A stretch of 52,554 nucleotides of DNA. Origin: Candidatus Krumholzibacteriota bacterium (GTDB lineage Bacteria > Krumholzibacteriota > Krumholzibacteriia > Krumholzibacteriales > Krumholzibacteriaceae). The stretch spans positions 25,001 to 77,554 of the forward strand of contig JAUWCL010000011.1 in NCBI GenBank assembly GCA_030609325.1, given 5' to 3'. A program made the position numbers and the translations under genes. Shown here in pieces: positions 18,360 to 29,034 of the stretch (positions are counted from its first letter, which is position 1; each line of letters starts with the position of its first letter). The notes under the pieces are model-generated. The model made no database searches. It saw only the letters and a program-made list of their open reading frames with translations, and was not told the origin of the DNA.

Positions 18360-19536
18360 CGATTCCGGTATGATATCCCGCAATATCCTGTTTTTCGTTT
18401 CATCGCTCAAAGTCGGTGGTGCGGAACTGCACGTGCTCAATCTGTGCGGCTATCTCGCTGGGCACGGGATGGATGCGGCAGTCTGTTCGCTCAAGCATGG
18501 CGGGGCTCTCAAGGCCAGGTTCGAGGATCTCGGAATCCAGGTTCATGAACTTCCGATCGGGTCGCTCGCCGATCTCGCAAGGCCGTCGGTGAGGATGAGG
18601 ATACGGGAGATCCTCGCCGCCGCAGATCCGGATATCCTTCATGCTCATCTGTATCATGCCGAGATCGTCGCTGCAGTAACGGCGGCGATCTCGGGCGTGC
18701 CGCTCGTAGTGACCAGGCACAGCTCGGGCCTCGAGTTCAACGGCCTGCACAGGATAATCGTGGCGATCTCGGGCTGGAGGACGCAGCGTGTGATCGCAGT
18801 CAGCGAAGAGGCCGCGAAGGAGGCGTTGAAAATCGGGGTGGGCAGGAATTCGGTGGTCACGATACCGAACGGCGTTGATACGTCGAGGTTCAGGCCCCTC
18901 GAATCCGATCTGCGGGAAAGTGAGAGAGAGGGACTTATGAGGGAACAGTTCCCGGCCGACTGCGATCCGGGCTGTCTTCTGATCGGATCTGTGAGCGCCC
19001 TCAGACCGGTCAAGAATCTCTCAATGCTGGTAGAGGCATTTGCCGCTTTCGAATCATCCCCGGCTGCCGGGAGCGAAGGAGCGAGGCTGATCATATTCGG
19101 GGAAGGGCCCTCGAGAGAAGAGCTCGAGAGACTCGTCGAAGACCTCGGGCTGGAGAGGAAGGTGTTGTTTCCGGGCCACAGCGACAGGCCCGAGGAATAT
19201 CTTCCACTGCTCGACGTCTTCGTACTCCCGTCACGGTCGGAAGGTGTCCCCCTGGCCCTGCTCGAGGCGATGTCCTGCGGCCTCGCCTGCGCGGCCAGCC
19301 GGGTCGGCGGGATGCCGGACGTGCTGGGAGACTGCGGAGTCACGTTCGAACTCGACGACCATGCGGGCCTCGGCGAGATACTGGGACGGCTCGCCGCGGA
19401 CGCCCCATACCGCCAGGAGCTCGGGAGACGCGCCAGGATCAGGGCGATGGAACACTTCGACATGGAGATATGGGGAAGCCGGACGGTCGCAGTATACGAA
19501 GGACTGATAGGCCGGCACGGGCGGCGTTCGCCCTGA
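18343..19536 (+). CDS. Glycosyltransferase family 4
   Basis: A ~397-aa GT-B enzyme. The N-terminal domain has the acceptor-side motif FFVSSLKVGGAELHVLNL. The C-terminal domain has IPNGVDTSRFRPL, SVSALRPVKNLSMLVEAF, LIIFGEGPSREELE, the FPGHSDRPEEYLPLLDVFVLPSRSEG segment and the nucleotide-sugar glutamates in EGVPLALLEAMSCG, a retaining GT4 signature. It overlaps the upstream GT2 gene by about 17 nt if ATG 18343 is used; ATG 18370 would leave a gap of 10 nt. Neither start has a strong Shine-Dalgarno, fitting translational coupling. The sugar donor is not predictable. Confidence 0.88.
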   Translation: MNGSHDDSGMISRNILFFVSSLKVGGAELHVLNLCGYLAGHGMDAAVCSLKHGGALKARFEDLGIQVHELPIGSLADLARPSVRMRIREILAAADPDILHAHLYHAEIVAAVTAAISGVPLVVTRHSSGLEFNGLHRIIVAISGWRTQRVIAVSEEAAKEALKIGVGRNSVVTIPNGVDTSRFRPLESDLRESEREGLMREQFPADCDPGCLLIGSVSALRPVKNLSMLVEAFAAFESSPAAGSEGARLIIFGEGPSREELERLVEDLGLERKVLFPGHSDRPEEYLPLLDVFVLPSRSEGVPLALLEAMSCGLACAASRVGGMPDVLGDCGVTFELDDHAGLGEILGRLAADAPYRQELGRRARIRAMEHFDMEIWGSRTVAVYEGLIGRHGRRSP

Positions 19537-19662
19537 AGAAACATCCCGAAAAATCTGAAACTTTTTCATCTCTCCGGGATATGAGAGGGAGAAGAGAGTC
19601 ACGCCCCTTTCCATTATGCCCCTGAGGAGGTGAGCGGCAGCTGGAAATAGCGGCCGACGGAG

Positions 19663-20733
19663 ATGAGAAAACCGGCAATACTGTCACTGGCCGTTTTCGT
19701 CGCCGTCTCTCTCTCCATGACCGTATTTGCGTTCGCGGAGAAGAAGACGATCGTGATCGAAAACAAGAAGGTAAGGAAGATCGAGGAAAAGGGAGCCTTC
19801 CTCGGTATCTACATGGAAGATCTCGACAAGAAAATGATCAAGAAGTTCGATTACCCCAAATCGACCGGGGTCCTCATCACCGGGATTGTCGACGACAGCC
19901 CCGCCGAGAAGGCAGGGCTCGAGGAGCATGACGTGATCTACTCGATTGCGGGCGACAGGGTGAAGGATTCGAAGGAGCTCGGCAAGCTGATCGGATCGAA
20001 GAAGCCCGGTGACAAGGTCAGAGTCGTCGTCTATCGCGATGGCAGGAAAAAGACATTCGATCTCGCCCTCGGCGAGAAGAAGACCGCCTACATCACCATC
20101 AACATGGACGATTACGACGATATTGCAGAGAAGGCATTCATCAATACTCTCGGTATGGGCGCTCCCGTCTGGGTGCATTCCGAAGGCGACAGGGTCTCCG
20201 TATTCGGCGGCGGCCGCGGCAGGATGGGTGTACAGCTGCACAAGCTCAACGCCGATCTGGCGCCTTACTTCAAGGTCGATGAGGGTGAGGGGATGCTCGT
20301 GCTGGGCGTCATAGAGGATTCACCGGCCGGAAAGGCCGGCATAAAGGCCGGCGACGTTATCGTGAAGATCGGCGATGAGGAAATCGAGGATACCGACGAT
20401 GTATACGAAGCGCTCGCCGAGATCGATGTGGACTTCGACGAGGATGACGACGAGGCGGAAGACGGAAAGTTCGCCGTTACCGTCATCCGGATGGGCAAGA
20501 CGAAGGTCTTCGAGGTAGAGCTCGAGAACGACTTCGCCATTCACAGGCAGATCATGATTAAGGGTCCCCACATGGACGAAATGAAGCGCATTGAGATGAT
20601 GTACGAGCCTCAGATCAAGGCGTACAGGCTTCACGGGATGGAGCAGGAGAAGCTCAAGGCAAAGATGAAGGCTCTTGAAAAGGAGATGAAAAAGCTCCAG
20701 AAAAAGCTGGAGGAAATCGATAAAAACGATTGA
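19663..20733 (+). CDS. Exported protein with two PDZ domains and C-terminal coiled coil
   Basis: A 356-aa protein with a signal peptide (ILSLAVFVAVSLSMTVFAFA, cleavage before EKKT). PDZ domain 1 lies at about residues 45-130 (GAFLGIYMEDLDKK ... DDSPAEKAGLEEHDVIYSIAG). PDZ domain 2 lies at about 185-290 (RMGVQLHKLN ... EDSPAGKAGIKAGDVIVKIGD), followed by a lysine/glutamate-rich coiled coil to the end. There is no protease domain, so unlike DegP it is a binding or adaptor protein of the envelope. An acidic run (DVDFDEDDDEAED) interrupts PDZ 2. It is monocistronic and closed by a strong terminator. Confidence 0.85.
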   Translation: MRKPAILSLAVFVAVSLSMTVFAFAEKKTIVIENKKVRKIEEKGAFLGIYMEDLDKKMIKKFDYPKSTGVLITGIVDDSPAEKAGLEEHDVIYSIAGDRVKDSKELGKLIGSKKPGDKVRVVVYRDGRKKTFDLALGEKKTAYITINMDDYDDIAEKAFINTLGMGAPVWVHSEGDRVSVFGGGRGRMGVQLHKLNADLAPYFKVDEGEGMLVLGVIEDSPAGKAGIKAGDVIVKIGDEEIEDTDDVYEALAEIDVDFDEDDDEAEDGKFAVTVIRMGKTKVFEVELENDFAIHRQIMIKGPHMDEMKRIEMMYEPQIKAYRLHGMEQEKLKAKMKALEKEMKKLQKKLEEIDKND

Positions 20734-20759
20734 AAACCAGCAGCATACCAGCGTATCGG

Positions 20760-20796
20760 GGAGCCGGCCGCCTTCGGGGAGGCCGGCTCCTCTCTT
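20760..20796 (+). terminator. Intrinsic terminator after the PDZ gene
   Basis: GGAGCCGGCC and GGCCGGCTCC form a perfect 10-bp GC-rich stem around an 11-base loop, followed by the pyrimidine tail TCTCTTTC. Confidence 0.8.
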
Positions 20797-20810
20797 TCTC
20801 AAGCGGGATA

Positions 20811-20839
20811 TTGACAGGACGGGTAAAGTAGTCTATTTT
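20811..20839 (+). promoter_or_regulatory. Sigma-70 promoter opening the housekeeping cluster
   Basis: TTGACA (20811-20816), 17-nt spacer, TATTTT (20834-20839). It sits between the PDZ-gene terminator and the Yip1 gene and probably starts the long transcript that continues into the EF-G-like gene and beyond. Confidence 0.75.
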
Positions 20840-20916
20840 ATTTGATGTTCCCTTCCTGGGGCGATGCCTGTAAGGGTGATCGTCGAAGGCTATTCACGGG
20901 TAAAAGGGGTGCAAAG

Positions 20917-21651
20917 ATGAACGAGAACCCGGGCAACGTTCCCGAGGGGATGGAAGAGGTATTGCCCTCCGGAGAGGTCGAGGGCGAGTTCTGGGCATCG
21001 CTGATCGACATATTCATCGATCCGGTCAAGGTCTTCAGGAGAATCGGTGCCGGTCTCCCGTGGTGGCAGCCGTTTATCGTCATAGCGATAGCTTCATCCG
21101 CGATCGCGTATTTTCAGCAGCCGATCAACAAGCAGCTCTTCCTGCTGAACGAGAGAGGCCTGTCGGAGGAACAGCTGCAGGTCCAGGGCGAGATGATGGA
21201 CAGATTCGGCTTAGTGGGGCTGATAGCGACGCCTATAGTTGTCCTGATCATCTACGTGATCCTGGCCGCTCTTTGCAATGTCGCGGTGAACCTTGCAAGC
21301 GGCAAGTCGAACTTCAAGAAAATACTCTGCCTGCTCAGCTTTACCGCTTTCGTCGGTATCATCGAGCAGGGGCTTCGCATGCTTATAATACACAAGAGAG
21401 GCATAGAGAACATCACCTCTCGCGACGATCTCTATGCGATTTCTTTCTCGCTGACCAGATTATTCCCGGCCGACGGGCTTCTGCGGGCTGTGTTGGAGAG
21501 TTTCAGCATATTCCAGATCTGGTTCCTGATACTGTTTACTATCGGAGTGTCGGTCGTCTACGAGATAAGCCGGAAGGCTGCTCTCATCCCGACGTTCGTT
21601 GTGTGGCTGCTCGGAGTGGCAATGCTCATGCTGCAGGGGCTGGGTGGCTGA
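20917..21651 (+). CDS. Yip1-domain membrane protein
   Basis: About 244 aa. A hydrophilic N-terminus is followed by FWASLIDIFIDPVKVFRRI, the usual entry into the bacterial Yip1/DUF1282 domain, and five hydrophobic segments. Function in bacteria is unknown. ATG at 20917 is preceded by AAAGGGG at 20903-20909; an earlier ATG at 20842 lies within the promoter's expected start region. It is first in the cluster, 68 nt before the EF-G-like gene. Confidence 0.75.
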   Translation: MNENPGNVPEGMEEVLPSGEVEGEFWASLIDIFIDPVKVFRRIGAGLPWWQPFIVIAIASSAIAYFQQPINKQLFLLNERGLSEEQLQVQGEMMDRFGLVGLIATPIVVLIIYVILAALCNVAVNLASGKSNFKKILCLLSFTAFVGIIEQGLRMLIIHKRGIENITSRDDLYAISFSLTRLFPADGLLRAVLESFSIFQIWFLILFTIGVSVVYEISRKAALIPTFVVWLLGVAMLMLQGLGG

Positions 21652-21719
21652 GGCCGATCCTGAGGCTGTCCGCCTGCGGCGGATCTGAACAAACGACAAG
21701 AAAAAAACTGGAGGTTGTC

Positions 21720-23801
21720 TTGAAAAAGTTTTCAATCGACATGATAAGGAACACAGTCTTCGTCGGGCACCAGTCGTCGGGGAAGACGATTCTCGGCGAG
21801 GCGATGCTCTTTGACGCGGCCGTTACGAACAGGATCGGGAAGATCGAGGACGGAAACACCGTTTTCGACTCGGCCCCTGACGAGATCGAAAGGCAGATCT
21901 CGATCAACGCCGGGTTGGCCTGGCTCGAGCACGACAAGACCAAGATCAATATCCTCGACACCCCCGGGTATGAGGATTTCGTAGGCGAGGTCATATCCTC
22001 GATAGCGGTTGCCGAGGGAGGAGTTGTGGTGATCAGCGCCGACTCGGGCGTCGAAGTCGGCACGGAGAAGACATGGAAGCACCTCGATGCGAAGGGGCTT
22101 CCGAGGATCGTATGCGTCAACAAGATGGACAAGGAGCACGCCGATTTCGACAAGTGCCTCTCGGACGCGCAGAGTTATCTCGGGGCGAAGGTCATGCCCC
22201 TGACGCTTCCGATCGGCCGGGGCGATTCGTTCAAGGGCGTGGTCGACGTATTGAAGAACAGGGTTTTTGTCTACTCCGGCGGCGGCAAGTTCGCCGAGGA
22301 GGATGTCCCCGCGGAGATGGAGGGCGCTGTCGGCGAGTGGCGGCAGAAGCTGATGGATTTTGCCGCCGAATCGGATGATTCCCTTCTCGAGAAGTTCTTC
22401 GAGAGCGGCGAGTTGAGCAGTGAGGAGCTCGTCAAGGGACTTTCCGCCGGCTGCCTGGCGGGGACGTTCGTTCCCCTCGTCGTTGTATCGGCGACAAAGA
22501 ACATCGGCGTCCGCCAGCTCATGGATACCATCGTATCGATGCTTCCCTCGCCTGAATGGCGGACCGAGATAGACACCGTTTCCGGGTCGGGAGAGACCGG
22601 GAAGACAAAGATCGGACCGGGCGAGCCCACTGCCGCTTTCGTGTTCAAGGCGCTTTCCGAGAAGCATCTCGGGGACCTTTCGTTCATCAGGACGTACTCG
22701 GGAGACATGAAGGTCGGAGACGATCTCTTCAACTCCTCCCTCGAGTCGTCTGAGAGGATCGGCCAGCTCTACTTCGTCCAGGGGAAGGAGAGAGTGGACA
22801 CCGATTCGATTCCCGCCGGCGACATCGGCGCTGCGGTTAAACTGAAGTCGGCGAAGGTGGGCAATACGCTCTGTCCCAAGTCGAAGCAGATCGTGATCGC
22901 CGCAATCGAATTCCCGCAGCCCTCGCTTCACACGGCGATTGAGGCGAAGGCCAAAGGCGAGATGGACAAGGTCAGTGGAGGATTGACCAGGCTGTCCGAG
23001 GAGGATCTCACATTCACGGTGGAAAATAACGCCGAGCTGAGACAGACGATCCTGTCGGGTCAGGGCGAGCTTCATCTCGAGGTGATCCTCGGTCGCCTGA
23101 AGAGGAAGTTCGGCGTCGAGGTCGAAATGATCTCCCCCAAGATTCCCTACAGGGAGACGATTGCGGCGACGGCCGAGGCTCAGGGCAAGCACAAGAAACA
23201 GAGTGGCGGCCGCGGGCAGTACGGCGACGTCTGGTTGAGGCTCGAGCCCCTGTCGCGCGGCGGCGGATTCGAGTTCGTCAACGCGATTGTCGGCGGGGTC
23301 ATTCCCGGAAAGTTCATCCCCGCGGTGGAGAAGGGCGTCAGGAATGCGATGGAAAACGGCGTCGTGGCCGGGTACAAGTTCCAGGATGTCAAGGTCACCC
23401 TCTACGACGGCTCGTTCCACACCGTCGACTCGTCCGACGCCGCATTCAAGATGGCCGGTTCGAAGGGATTCAAGGCCGCGGTCCAGGACGCCAAGCCGGT
23501 GATCCTCGAGCCGGTTTATAACGTCGAGGTGCTTGTTCCTGAGGAATTTATGGGAGACATCATGGGCGACCTGTCGGGACGGCGCGGCAAGATCCAGGGC
23601 ACCGAGCAGGAGGGAAGCCTGCAGAAGATCAAGGCCCAGGTGCCGCTGGCAGACCTGCACCGCTACGCCACCTCGCTGCGTTCGATGACCCAGGGCAAGG
23701 CCTCGCACATGAGGGAGTTTTCTCACTATGAGGTCGTGCCTCATGACATAGTGCAGAAACTGATCGCTGAGGTAAAGGCGAAGAAGGAAGAAGAGAAGTA
23801 A
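21720..23801 (+). CDS. Elongation factor G-like GTPase (EF-G2-type paralogue)
   Basis: A 693-aa translational GTPase. Its P-loop reads GHQSSGKTIL rather than the GHIDAGKTT of canonical EF-G; G3 is DTPGYEDF and G4 is NKMD. EF-G domains II-V follow, including GQGELHLEVILGRLKRKFGV, the domain IV segment GGRGQYGDVWLRLEP, and the domain V ending LRSMTQGKASHMREFSHYEVVP. The altered P-loop and start fit the EF-G2 subfamily found beside a canonical FusA. TTG at 21720 is chosen because GGAGGT lies just upstream; the open frame extends further 5' but without a start signal. It precedes yebC. Confidence 0.88.
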   Translation: MKKFSIDMIRNTVFVGHQSSGKTILGEAMLFDAAVTNRIGKIEDGNTVFDSAPDEIERQISINAGLAWLEHDKTKINILDTPGYEDFVGEVISSIAVAEGGVVVISADSGVEVGTEKTWKHLDAKGLPRIVCVNKMDKEHADFDKCLSDAQSYLGAKVMPLTLPIGRGDSFKGVVDVLKNRVFVYSGGGKFAEEDVPAEMEGAVGEWRQKLMDFAAESDDSLLEKFFESGELSSEELVKGLSAGCLAGTFVPLVVVSATKNIGVRQLMDTIVSMLPSPEWRTEIDTVSGSGETGKTKIGPGEPTAAFVFKALSEKHLGDLSFIRTYSGDMKVGDDLFNSSLESSERIGQLYFVQGKERVDTDSIPAGDIGAAVKLKSAKVGNTLCPKSKQIVIAAIEFPQPSLHTAIEAKAKGEMDKVSGGLTRLSEEDLTFTVENNAELRQTILSGQGELHLEVILGRLKRKFGVEVEMISPKIPYRETIAATAEAQGKHKKQSGGRGQYGDVWLRLEPLSRGGGFEFVNAIVGGVIPGKFIPAVEKGVRNAMENGVVAGYKFQDVKVTLYDGSFHTVDSSDAAFKMAGSKGFKAAVQDAKPVILEPVYNVEVLVPEEFMGDIMGDLSGRRGKIQGTEQEGSLQKIKAQVPLADLHRYATSLRSMTQGKASHMREFSHYEVVPHDIVQKLIAEVKAKKEEEK

Positions 23802-23823
23802 GCGCAGCATCCGGAGGCAGCCG

Positions 23824-24579
23824 TTGTCAGGGCATTCCAAGTGGAGCACGATCAAGCGTAAGAAGGCGAAGGTCGATGCCGAGAGAGGGAAGATCTTCAC
23901 CAAGCTCATAAAGGAGATCGTCGTGGCCGCCCGCGAGGGCGGGGGCGACATCGACACGAATCCGAGGCTCAGGGCGGCCGTACAGACAGCGCGGGACGCC
24001 AATATGCCCACGGCGAACATCGACAAGGCTATCAAGCGAGGTACGGGCGAATTGCCCGGTGTGACCTATGAGGCGGCGACCTTCGAGGGATACGCCCAGG
24101 GCGGAGTGGCCGTGCTCGTGGAATCGCTGACCGACAACAGGAACAGGACGACAGCCGATGTCCGCCACCTCTTCACCAAACACGGCGGGCATCTCGGCGA
24201 GCCCGGTTCGGTCGCGTACATGTTCGAGAACAAGGGCGTGGTCGTAATCGACCAGGCAGTCGCCGAAGAGGACAAGGTGTACGAAATAGCGCTGGAGAAC
24301 GGCGCGGAGGACATCCGGGCCGAGGGTGACCAGTTCGAGATAATCTGTCCGCCCGAGGCTTTCGAGGGAGTCAGGGACGGGATGAAAACGGCCGGCATCG
24401 AGTACCAGATCGCCGAGGTATCCCTCTTTCCGAAGACGACGGTCGAACTGGACGGCGAAAAGGCGGTCAAGGTCCTCAAGCTCGTCGCCGCGCTCGAGGA
24501 CAACGACGACGTCCAGCGTGTCAGCGCGAATTTCGATATCTCCGACGAGATCCTCGGGGAGATAGAGGACCAGATATAG
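23824..24579 (+). CDS. yebC: YebC/PmpR-family translation/regulatory factor
   Basis: A 251-aa protein with the family's fixed N-terminus SGHSKWSTIKRKKAKVDAERGKIF, followed by GGGDIDTNPRLR, NMPTANIDKAIKRGTG and the central YEGYA-like segment TFEGYAQGGVAVLVESLTDN. YebC proteins bind DNA as regulators (PmpR), and members have also been shown to relieve ribosome stalling at proline stretches. The start is TTG at 23824 with GGAGG six bases before. It lies 22 nt after the EF-G-like gene and 18 nt before ruvC, the usual yebC-ruvCAB order. Confidence 0.95.
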   Translation: MSGHSKWSTIKRKKAKVDAERGKIFTKLIKEIVVAAREGGGDIDTNPRLRAAVQTARDANMPTANIDKAIKRGTGELPGVTYEAATFEGYAQGGVAVLVESLTDNRNRTTADVRHLFTKHGGHLGEPGSVAYMFENKGVVVIDQAVAEEDKVYEIALENGAEDIRAEGDQFEIICPPEAFEGVRDGMKTAGIEYQIAEVSLFPKTTVELDGEKAVKVLKLVAALEDNDDVQRVSANFDISDEILGEIEDQI

Positions 24580-24597
24580 CGCCCTGCGGAGGGAGCA

Positions 24598-25092
24598 TTG
24601 TCGATCATCATCGGTATAGATCCCGGAAGCAGCGTCACCGGTTACGGTCTGGTCGAGAAGCGGGGCTCCGGGATCGTCTATATAGGATCGGGAGTGATCA
24701 GGCTCAGGGCTTCGGACCCGATGCCCGAGAGGCTCGCGTCGATCAAGCGCGGGCTCGACGAGGTGATCAGGGAGTACCGGCCGGCCGCGATGGCCGTCGA
24801 GGATATATTCATTTCGAAGAACCCCAAGAGCGCGCTGAAACTCGGACAGGCGCGCGGAGTGATCATCCTGGCAGCCGCCGAGGCGGGGATCGAGGTATTT
24901 GAATACGCACCCCGCAAGGTAAAGAGGAGTGTGACCGGTGTCGGCTCGGCGCACAAGAGCCAGGTGGGGGCGATGATAATCCGGCTTCTGCGCCTCGATC
25001 ACGAGCCGGCCTGCGAGGACGAGACCGACGCCCTCGCAGTGGCGTTCTGCCACGCGGTCAGGGCTGGATCGCCGGTGGGGAGGATCGTATGA
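24598..25092 (+). CDS. ruvC: Holliday junction resolvase RuvC
   Basis: A 164-aa endonuclease with the RNase H-like catalytic acids in place: Asp8 in IIGIDPGS, Glu68 in AVEDIF, and Asp141/Asp144 in CEDETDALAVAFCHA. It cuts Holliday junctions brought to it by RuvAB. The start is TTG at 24598 after GGAGGGAG. Its stop overlaps the ruvA ATG by 4 nt. Confidence 0.97.
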   Translation: MSIIIGIDPGSSVTGYGLVEKRGSGIVYIGSGVIRLRASDPMPERLASIKRGLDEVIREYRPAAMAVEDIFISKNPKSALKLGQARGVIILAAAEAGIEVFEYAPRKVKRSVTGVGSAHKSQVGAMIIRLLRLDHEPACEDETDALAVAFCHAVRAGSPVGRIV

Positions 25093-25688
25093 TATCGTCG
25101 GTGGAAGGAATTCTCGCAGTGAGGAAGGAAACGAGCGTCGTTGTGGAGACGGGCGGCTTCGGCCTTGAGATGCACGTTCCGGCGCCCGCCCTCGCCGTAC
25201 TCGGAACTGTGGGCGAGAAGGTGTGGCTCAGTACCTACCTTCACGTCCGCGAAGACGCGCTGACTCTCTACGGATTCGCGACGGAGTACGACCGCGGCGT
25301 CTTTACCGCCCTTCTCGGGGTAAGCGGCGTCGGGCCGAAGGCGGCGCTCGCGATGATGTCGCAGGATAGCGCCGCCGTCCTGGCAGGGATGATCCGGGAC
25401 GAGAACGTCAGCGCCCTGGTCAAGATCCCGGGGATCGGGAAAAAGACGGCCGAGAGGATAGTCCTCGAGCTGAAAGACAGGATCGAGGTCGAGGGAGGCG
25501 CCGCGGGTCCGGTCGGGTCTGCGGTCCGTTCCGAGATATTCGAAGAGGCGGCGGCGGCACTGATGTCGCTCGGCCTCACGAGGAGCAACGCCGAGAAGGC
25601 CCTCGAGCGGATAGATCTCGAAGGCGACGCCTCGGAATATCAGGTCGAGGACATCGTGAGGATGGCGCTGAGGAAGGTCACTCTCTAG
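25089..25688 (+). CDS. ruvA: Holliday junction branch migration protein RuvA
   Basis: A 199-aa protein with the N-terminal OB fold (MISSVEGILAVRKETSVVVETGG), two helix-hairpin-helix motifs (LLGVSGVGPKAALAMM and LVKIPGIGKKTAERIVLEL) and the C-terminal RuvB-binding three-helix domain after a glycine/alanine linker. The ATG overlaps the ruvC stop, so the two are coupled. It tetramerises on Holliday junctions and loads RuvB. Confidence 0.97.
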   Translation: MISSVEGILAVRKETSVVVETGGFGLEMHVPAPALAVLGTVGEKVWLSTYLHVREDALTLYGFATEYDRGVFTALLGVSGVGPKAALAMMSQDSAAVLAGMIRDENVSALVKIPGIGKKTAERIVLELKDRIEVEGGAAGPVGSAVRSEIFEEAAAALMSLGLTRSNAEKALERIDLEGDASEYQVEDIVRMALRKVTL

Positions 25689-25703
25689 GCACGGAAGGAT
25701 CCC

Positions 25704-26732
25704 ATGCAGGAGAAGCTGATAACCGATCCGAATGCGACGCGCGACGAGCTGATTTCAGAGTCGACGCTGCGGCCGTCCTCGCTCGCCGAGTTCGTCGGCC
25801 AGAACAAGGTGAAGGAGAACCTCTCTGTATTCATCGAGGCGGCCGGCAGGCGGGGCGAGCAGCTCGACCACGTGCTGCTCTACGGTCCTCCGGGGCTGGG
25901 CAAGACGACGCTGGCCCATATAATCGCCTCCGAACTCGGCGTCCACATAAGGAGTACTTCGGGCCCCGTATTCCAGAGCGCGGTCGAGCTTCTCGGCATC
26001 CTCACCCAGCTCGAGCCGAGGGATGTCGTATTCATAGACGAGATCCACAGGCTCAGCCACATCGTCGAGGAGCACCTATATCCCGCTATGGAGGAATTCA
26101 GGTGCGAGCTGATAGTCGACAAGGGCCCGCACGCGAGGCATTATTCGCTTCAGATAGAGCCCTTCACCCTTATCGGCGCGACGACGAGGGCGGGGATGAT
26201 CACTCCGCCGATGAGAAGCAGGTTCGGCGTGGTGGCCAGGCTCGACTTCTACTCGCCGGACGACCTCTACATCATAGTAAAGCGCTCAGCCGGTCTTCTG
26301 GGAGCCCGGATCGACGACGACGGGGCCACGGAGATCGCGGGCCGCTCGAGGGGCACGCCGAGGATCGTCAACAGGCTGCTCCGCCGGGTGAGAGATTTCG
26401 CGCAGATAAAGGGCGACGGAACCATAGATCTCGAGATGGCGAGATACGCCCTCGAGAAACTCGAGATCGATGAACGGGGACTCAACGAGATGGACAGGCG
26501 GATCCTCTCCGCCGTTATAGAAAAGTTTTCGGGAGGCCCGGTGGGAATCGGCTCGCTCGCCGTGGCGGTTTCCGAGGAGAGCGACACGATAGAGGACTTA
26601 TATGAGCCGTTCCTCATACAGGAAGGCCTGCTCCAGAGGACACAGCGGGGGAGGATCGTCACCGAGGCCGGCTACAGGCATCTCGGCGCCGAGCCGCCCG
26701 CGGGCGACGGAAGGCAGGGCAGGATCCTCTAG
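25704..26732 (+). CDS. ruvB: Holliday junction branch migration ATPase RuvB
   Basis: A 342-aa AAA+ motor with Walker [10 protein letters not shown], Walker [10 protein letters not shown], sensor 1 IGATTRAG and the arginine-finger region PPMRSRFG. The C-terminal winged-helix domain ends [22 protein letters not shown]. It lies 15 nt after ruvA and drives branch migration with RuvA before RuvC cleavage. Confidence 0.98.
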   Translation: MQEKLITDPNATRDELISESTLRPSSLAEFVGQNKVKENLSVFIEAAGRRGEQLDHVLLYGPPGLGKTTLAHIIASELGVHIRSTSGPVFQSAVELLGILTQLEPRDVVFIDEIHRLSHIVEEHLYPAMEEFRCELIVDKGPHARHYSLQIEPFTLIGATTRAGMITPPMRSRFGVVARLDFYSPDDLYIIVKRSAGLLGARIDDDGATEIAGRSRGTPRIVNRLLRRVRDFAQIKGDGTIDLEMARYALEKLEIDERGLNEMDRRILSAVIEKFSGGPVGIGSLAVAVSEESDTIEDLYEPFLIQEGLLQRTQRGRIVTEAGYRHLGAEPPAGDGRQGRIL

Positions 26733-26770
26733 GGCCCGTGCGGCCCGTTCCCCCGGTAACGGAAAGTCTC

Positions 26771-27826
26771 ATGAGAATAAGCGATTTCGATTACGAACTA
26801 CCCGAGAAACTCATCGCGCAGTATCCGGCGCAGCGGCGTGACGAGAGCAGGATGCTTCTGCTCGACCGCTTGAGGAAAGAGGTGCGCGAGACGAAGTTCG
26901 CGAACTTCCCGAGGTATCTCCATGAGGGCGATATCGTCGTCGTCAACGACACGAAGGTAATACCCGCCCGCCTTCTCGGCAGGAAGAAGAGTGGGGCCGC
27001 GGTGGAGGTGTTTCTCGTCCGGTGCCTCGGAGAGGGAAAATGGCGGGCTCTTTGCCGTCCTTCGCGAAGGCTCAAGGCGGGGGACAGGGTCCTGATCGGC
27101 GAGGTGGGCCACGTGCTCACCATCGGCGAGGAGGTCGGCGGCGGCGAATGGGTCGTCTCGATGCCCGAAGGGATAGCGGAGGCGGGATTCATCGAGAGGT
27201 TCGGGCACATGCCCCTGCCGCCGTACATCAGGCGTGGAGACGACGAGATTGACAGGGAACGTTACCAGACGGTCTACGCGAGGGTCGAAGGATCTGTCGC
27301 GGCGCCGACCGCCGGGCTGCATTTCACGGGAGAGGTCCTCGAAGGCCTGCGCCGCAAGGGGATCACGGTGATGCCCGTCACCCTGCACGTTGGACCCGGC
27401 ACCTTCAGGCCGCTCGGCAAGGAGGTGGTCGAGGAGAACGTTCTTTCCCCCGAGCACGTAGCAGTAAGGAAGGACTATCTCGAAGAGATAATGTCCGCGA
27501 AGAAGCGCGGGAGAAAAATCGTCGCGGTCGGCACGACCGTGACGCGCGCGCTCGAGGCCGCCGCTTCAGGAGCCCTGGACGGTGTCGGGACGATCGTTTC
27601 CGAAGGTGCGGAGTACCTCACCGGGTGGACCGATCTCTTCATATACCCCGGATTCGAGTTCAGGGTCGTCGACTCGATTCTTACGAACATGCATCTTCCG
27701 AGGTCGAGCCTTCTCGTGCTCGTATCGGCCTTCGCCGGCAGGGAGAGGATCCTCAGCGCATATCGCTGGGCCGTGGAGCGGAGGTTCCGTTTCTACAGCT
27801 ACGGTGACGTCATGTTCATCCGTTGA
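26771..27826 (+). CDS. queA: S-adenosylmethionine:tRNA ribosyltransferase-isomerase QueA
   Basis: A ~351-aa enzyme that adds the ribosyl part of SAM to preQ1 at tRNA position 34, forming epoxyqueuosine. Family motifs: SDFDYELPEKLIAQYPAQRRDESRML, VVVNDTKVIPARL, VAAPTAGLHFT, HVGPGTFRPL and the C-terminal FSYGD-like FRFYSYGDVMFI. ATG at 26771 gives the standard N-terminus. It lies directly between ruvB and tgt, the next enzyme of queuosine synthesis. Confidence 0.97.
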   Translation: MRISDFDYELPEKLIAQYPAQRRDESRMLLLDRLRKEVRETKFANFPRYLHEGDIVVVNDTKVIPARLLGRKKSGAAVEVFLVRCLGEGKWRALCRPSRRLKAGDRVLIGEVGHVLTIGEEVGGGEWVVSMPEGIAEAGFIERFGHMPLPPYIRRGDDEIDRERYQTVYARVEGSVAAPTAGLHFTGEVLEGLRRKGITVMPVTLHVGPGTFRPLGKEVVEENVLSPEHVAVRKDYLEEIMSAKKRGRKIVAVGTTVTRALEAAASGALDGVGTIVSEGAEYLTGWTDLFIYPGFEFRVVDSILTNMHLPRSSLLVLVSAFAGRERILSAYRWAVERRFRFYSYGDVMFIR

Positions 27827-27834
27827 CAGAGTGA

Positions 27835-28977
<1,143 letters not shown>

Positions 28978-29034
28978 CGGCCGGAACGATTCCCGCAGAG
29001 ACAGTACGGTTTTCCATTTCACCCAGGAGGAACC

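Noticed and set aside
21060-21719. Long N-terminal extension of the EF-G-like gene
   Set aside because: It is the out-of-frame shadow of the Yip1 gene; TTG at 21720 after GGAGGT restores the family N-terminus.
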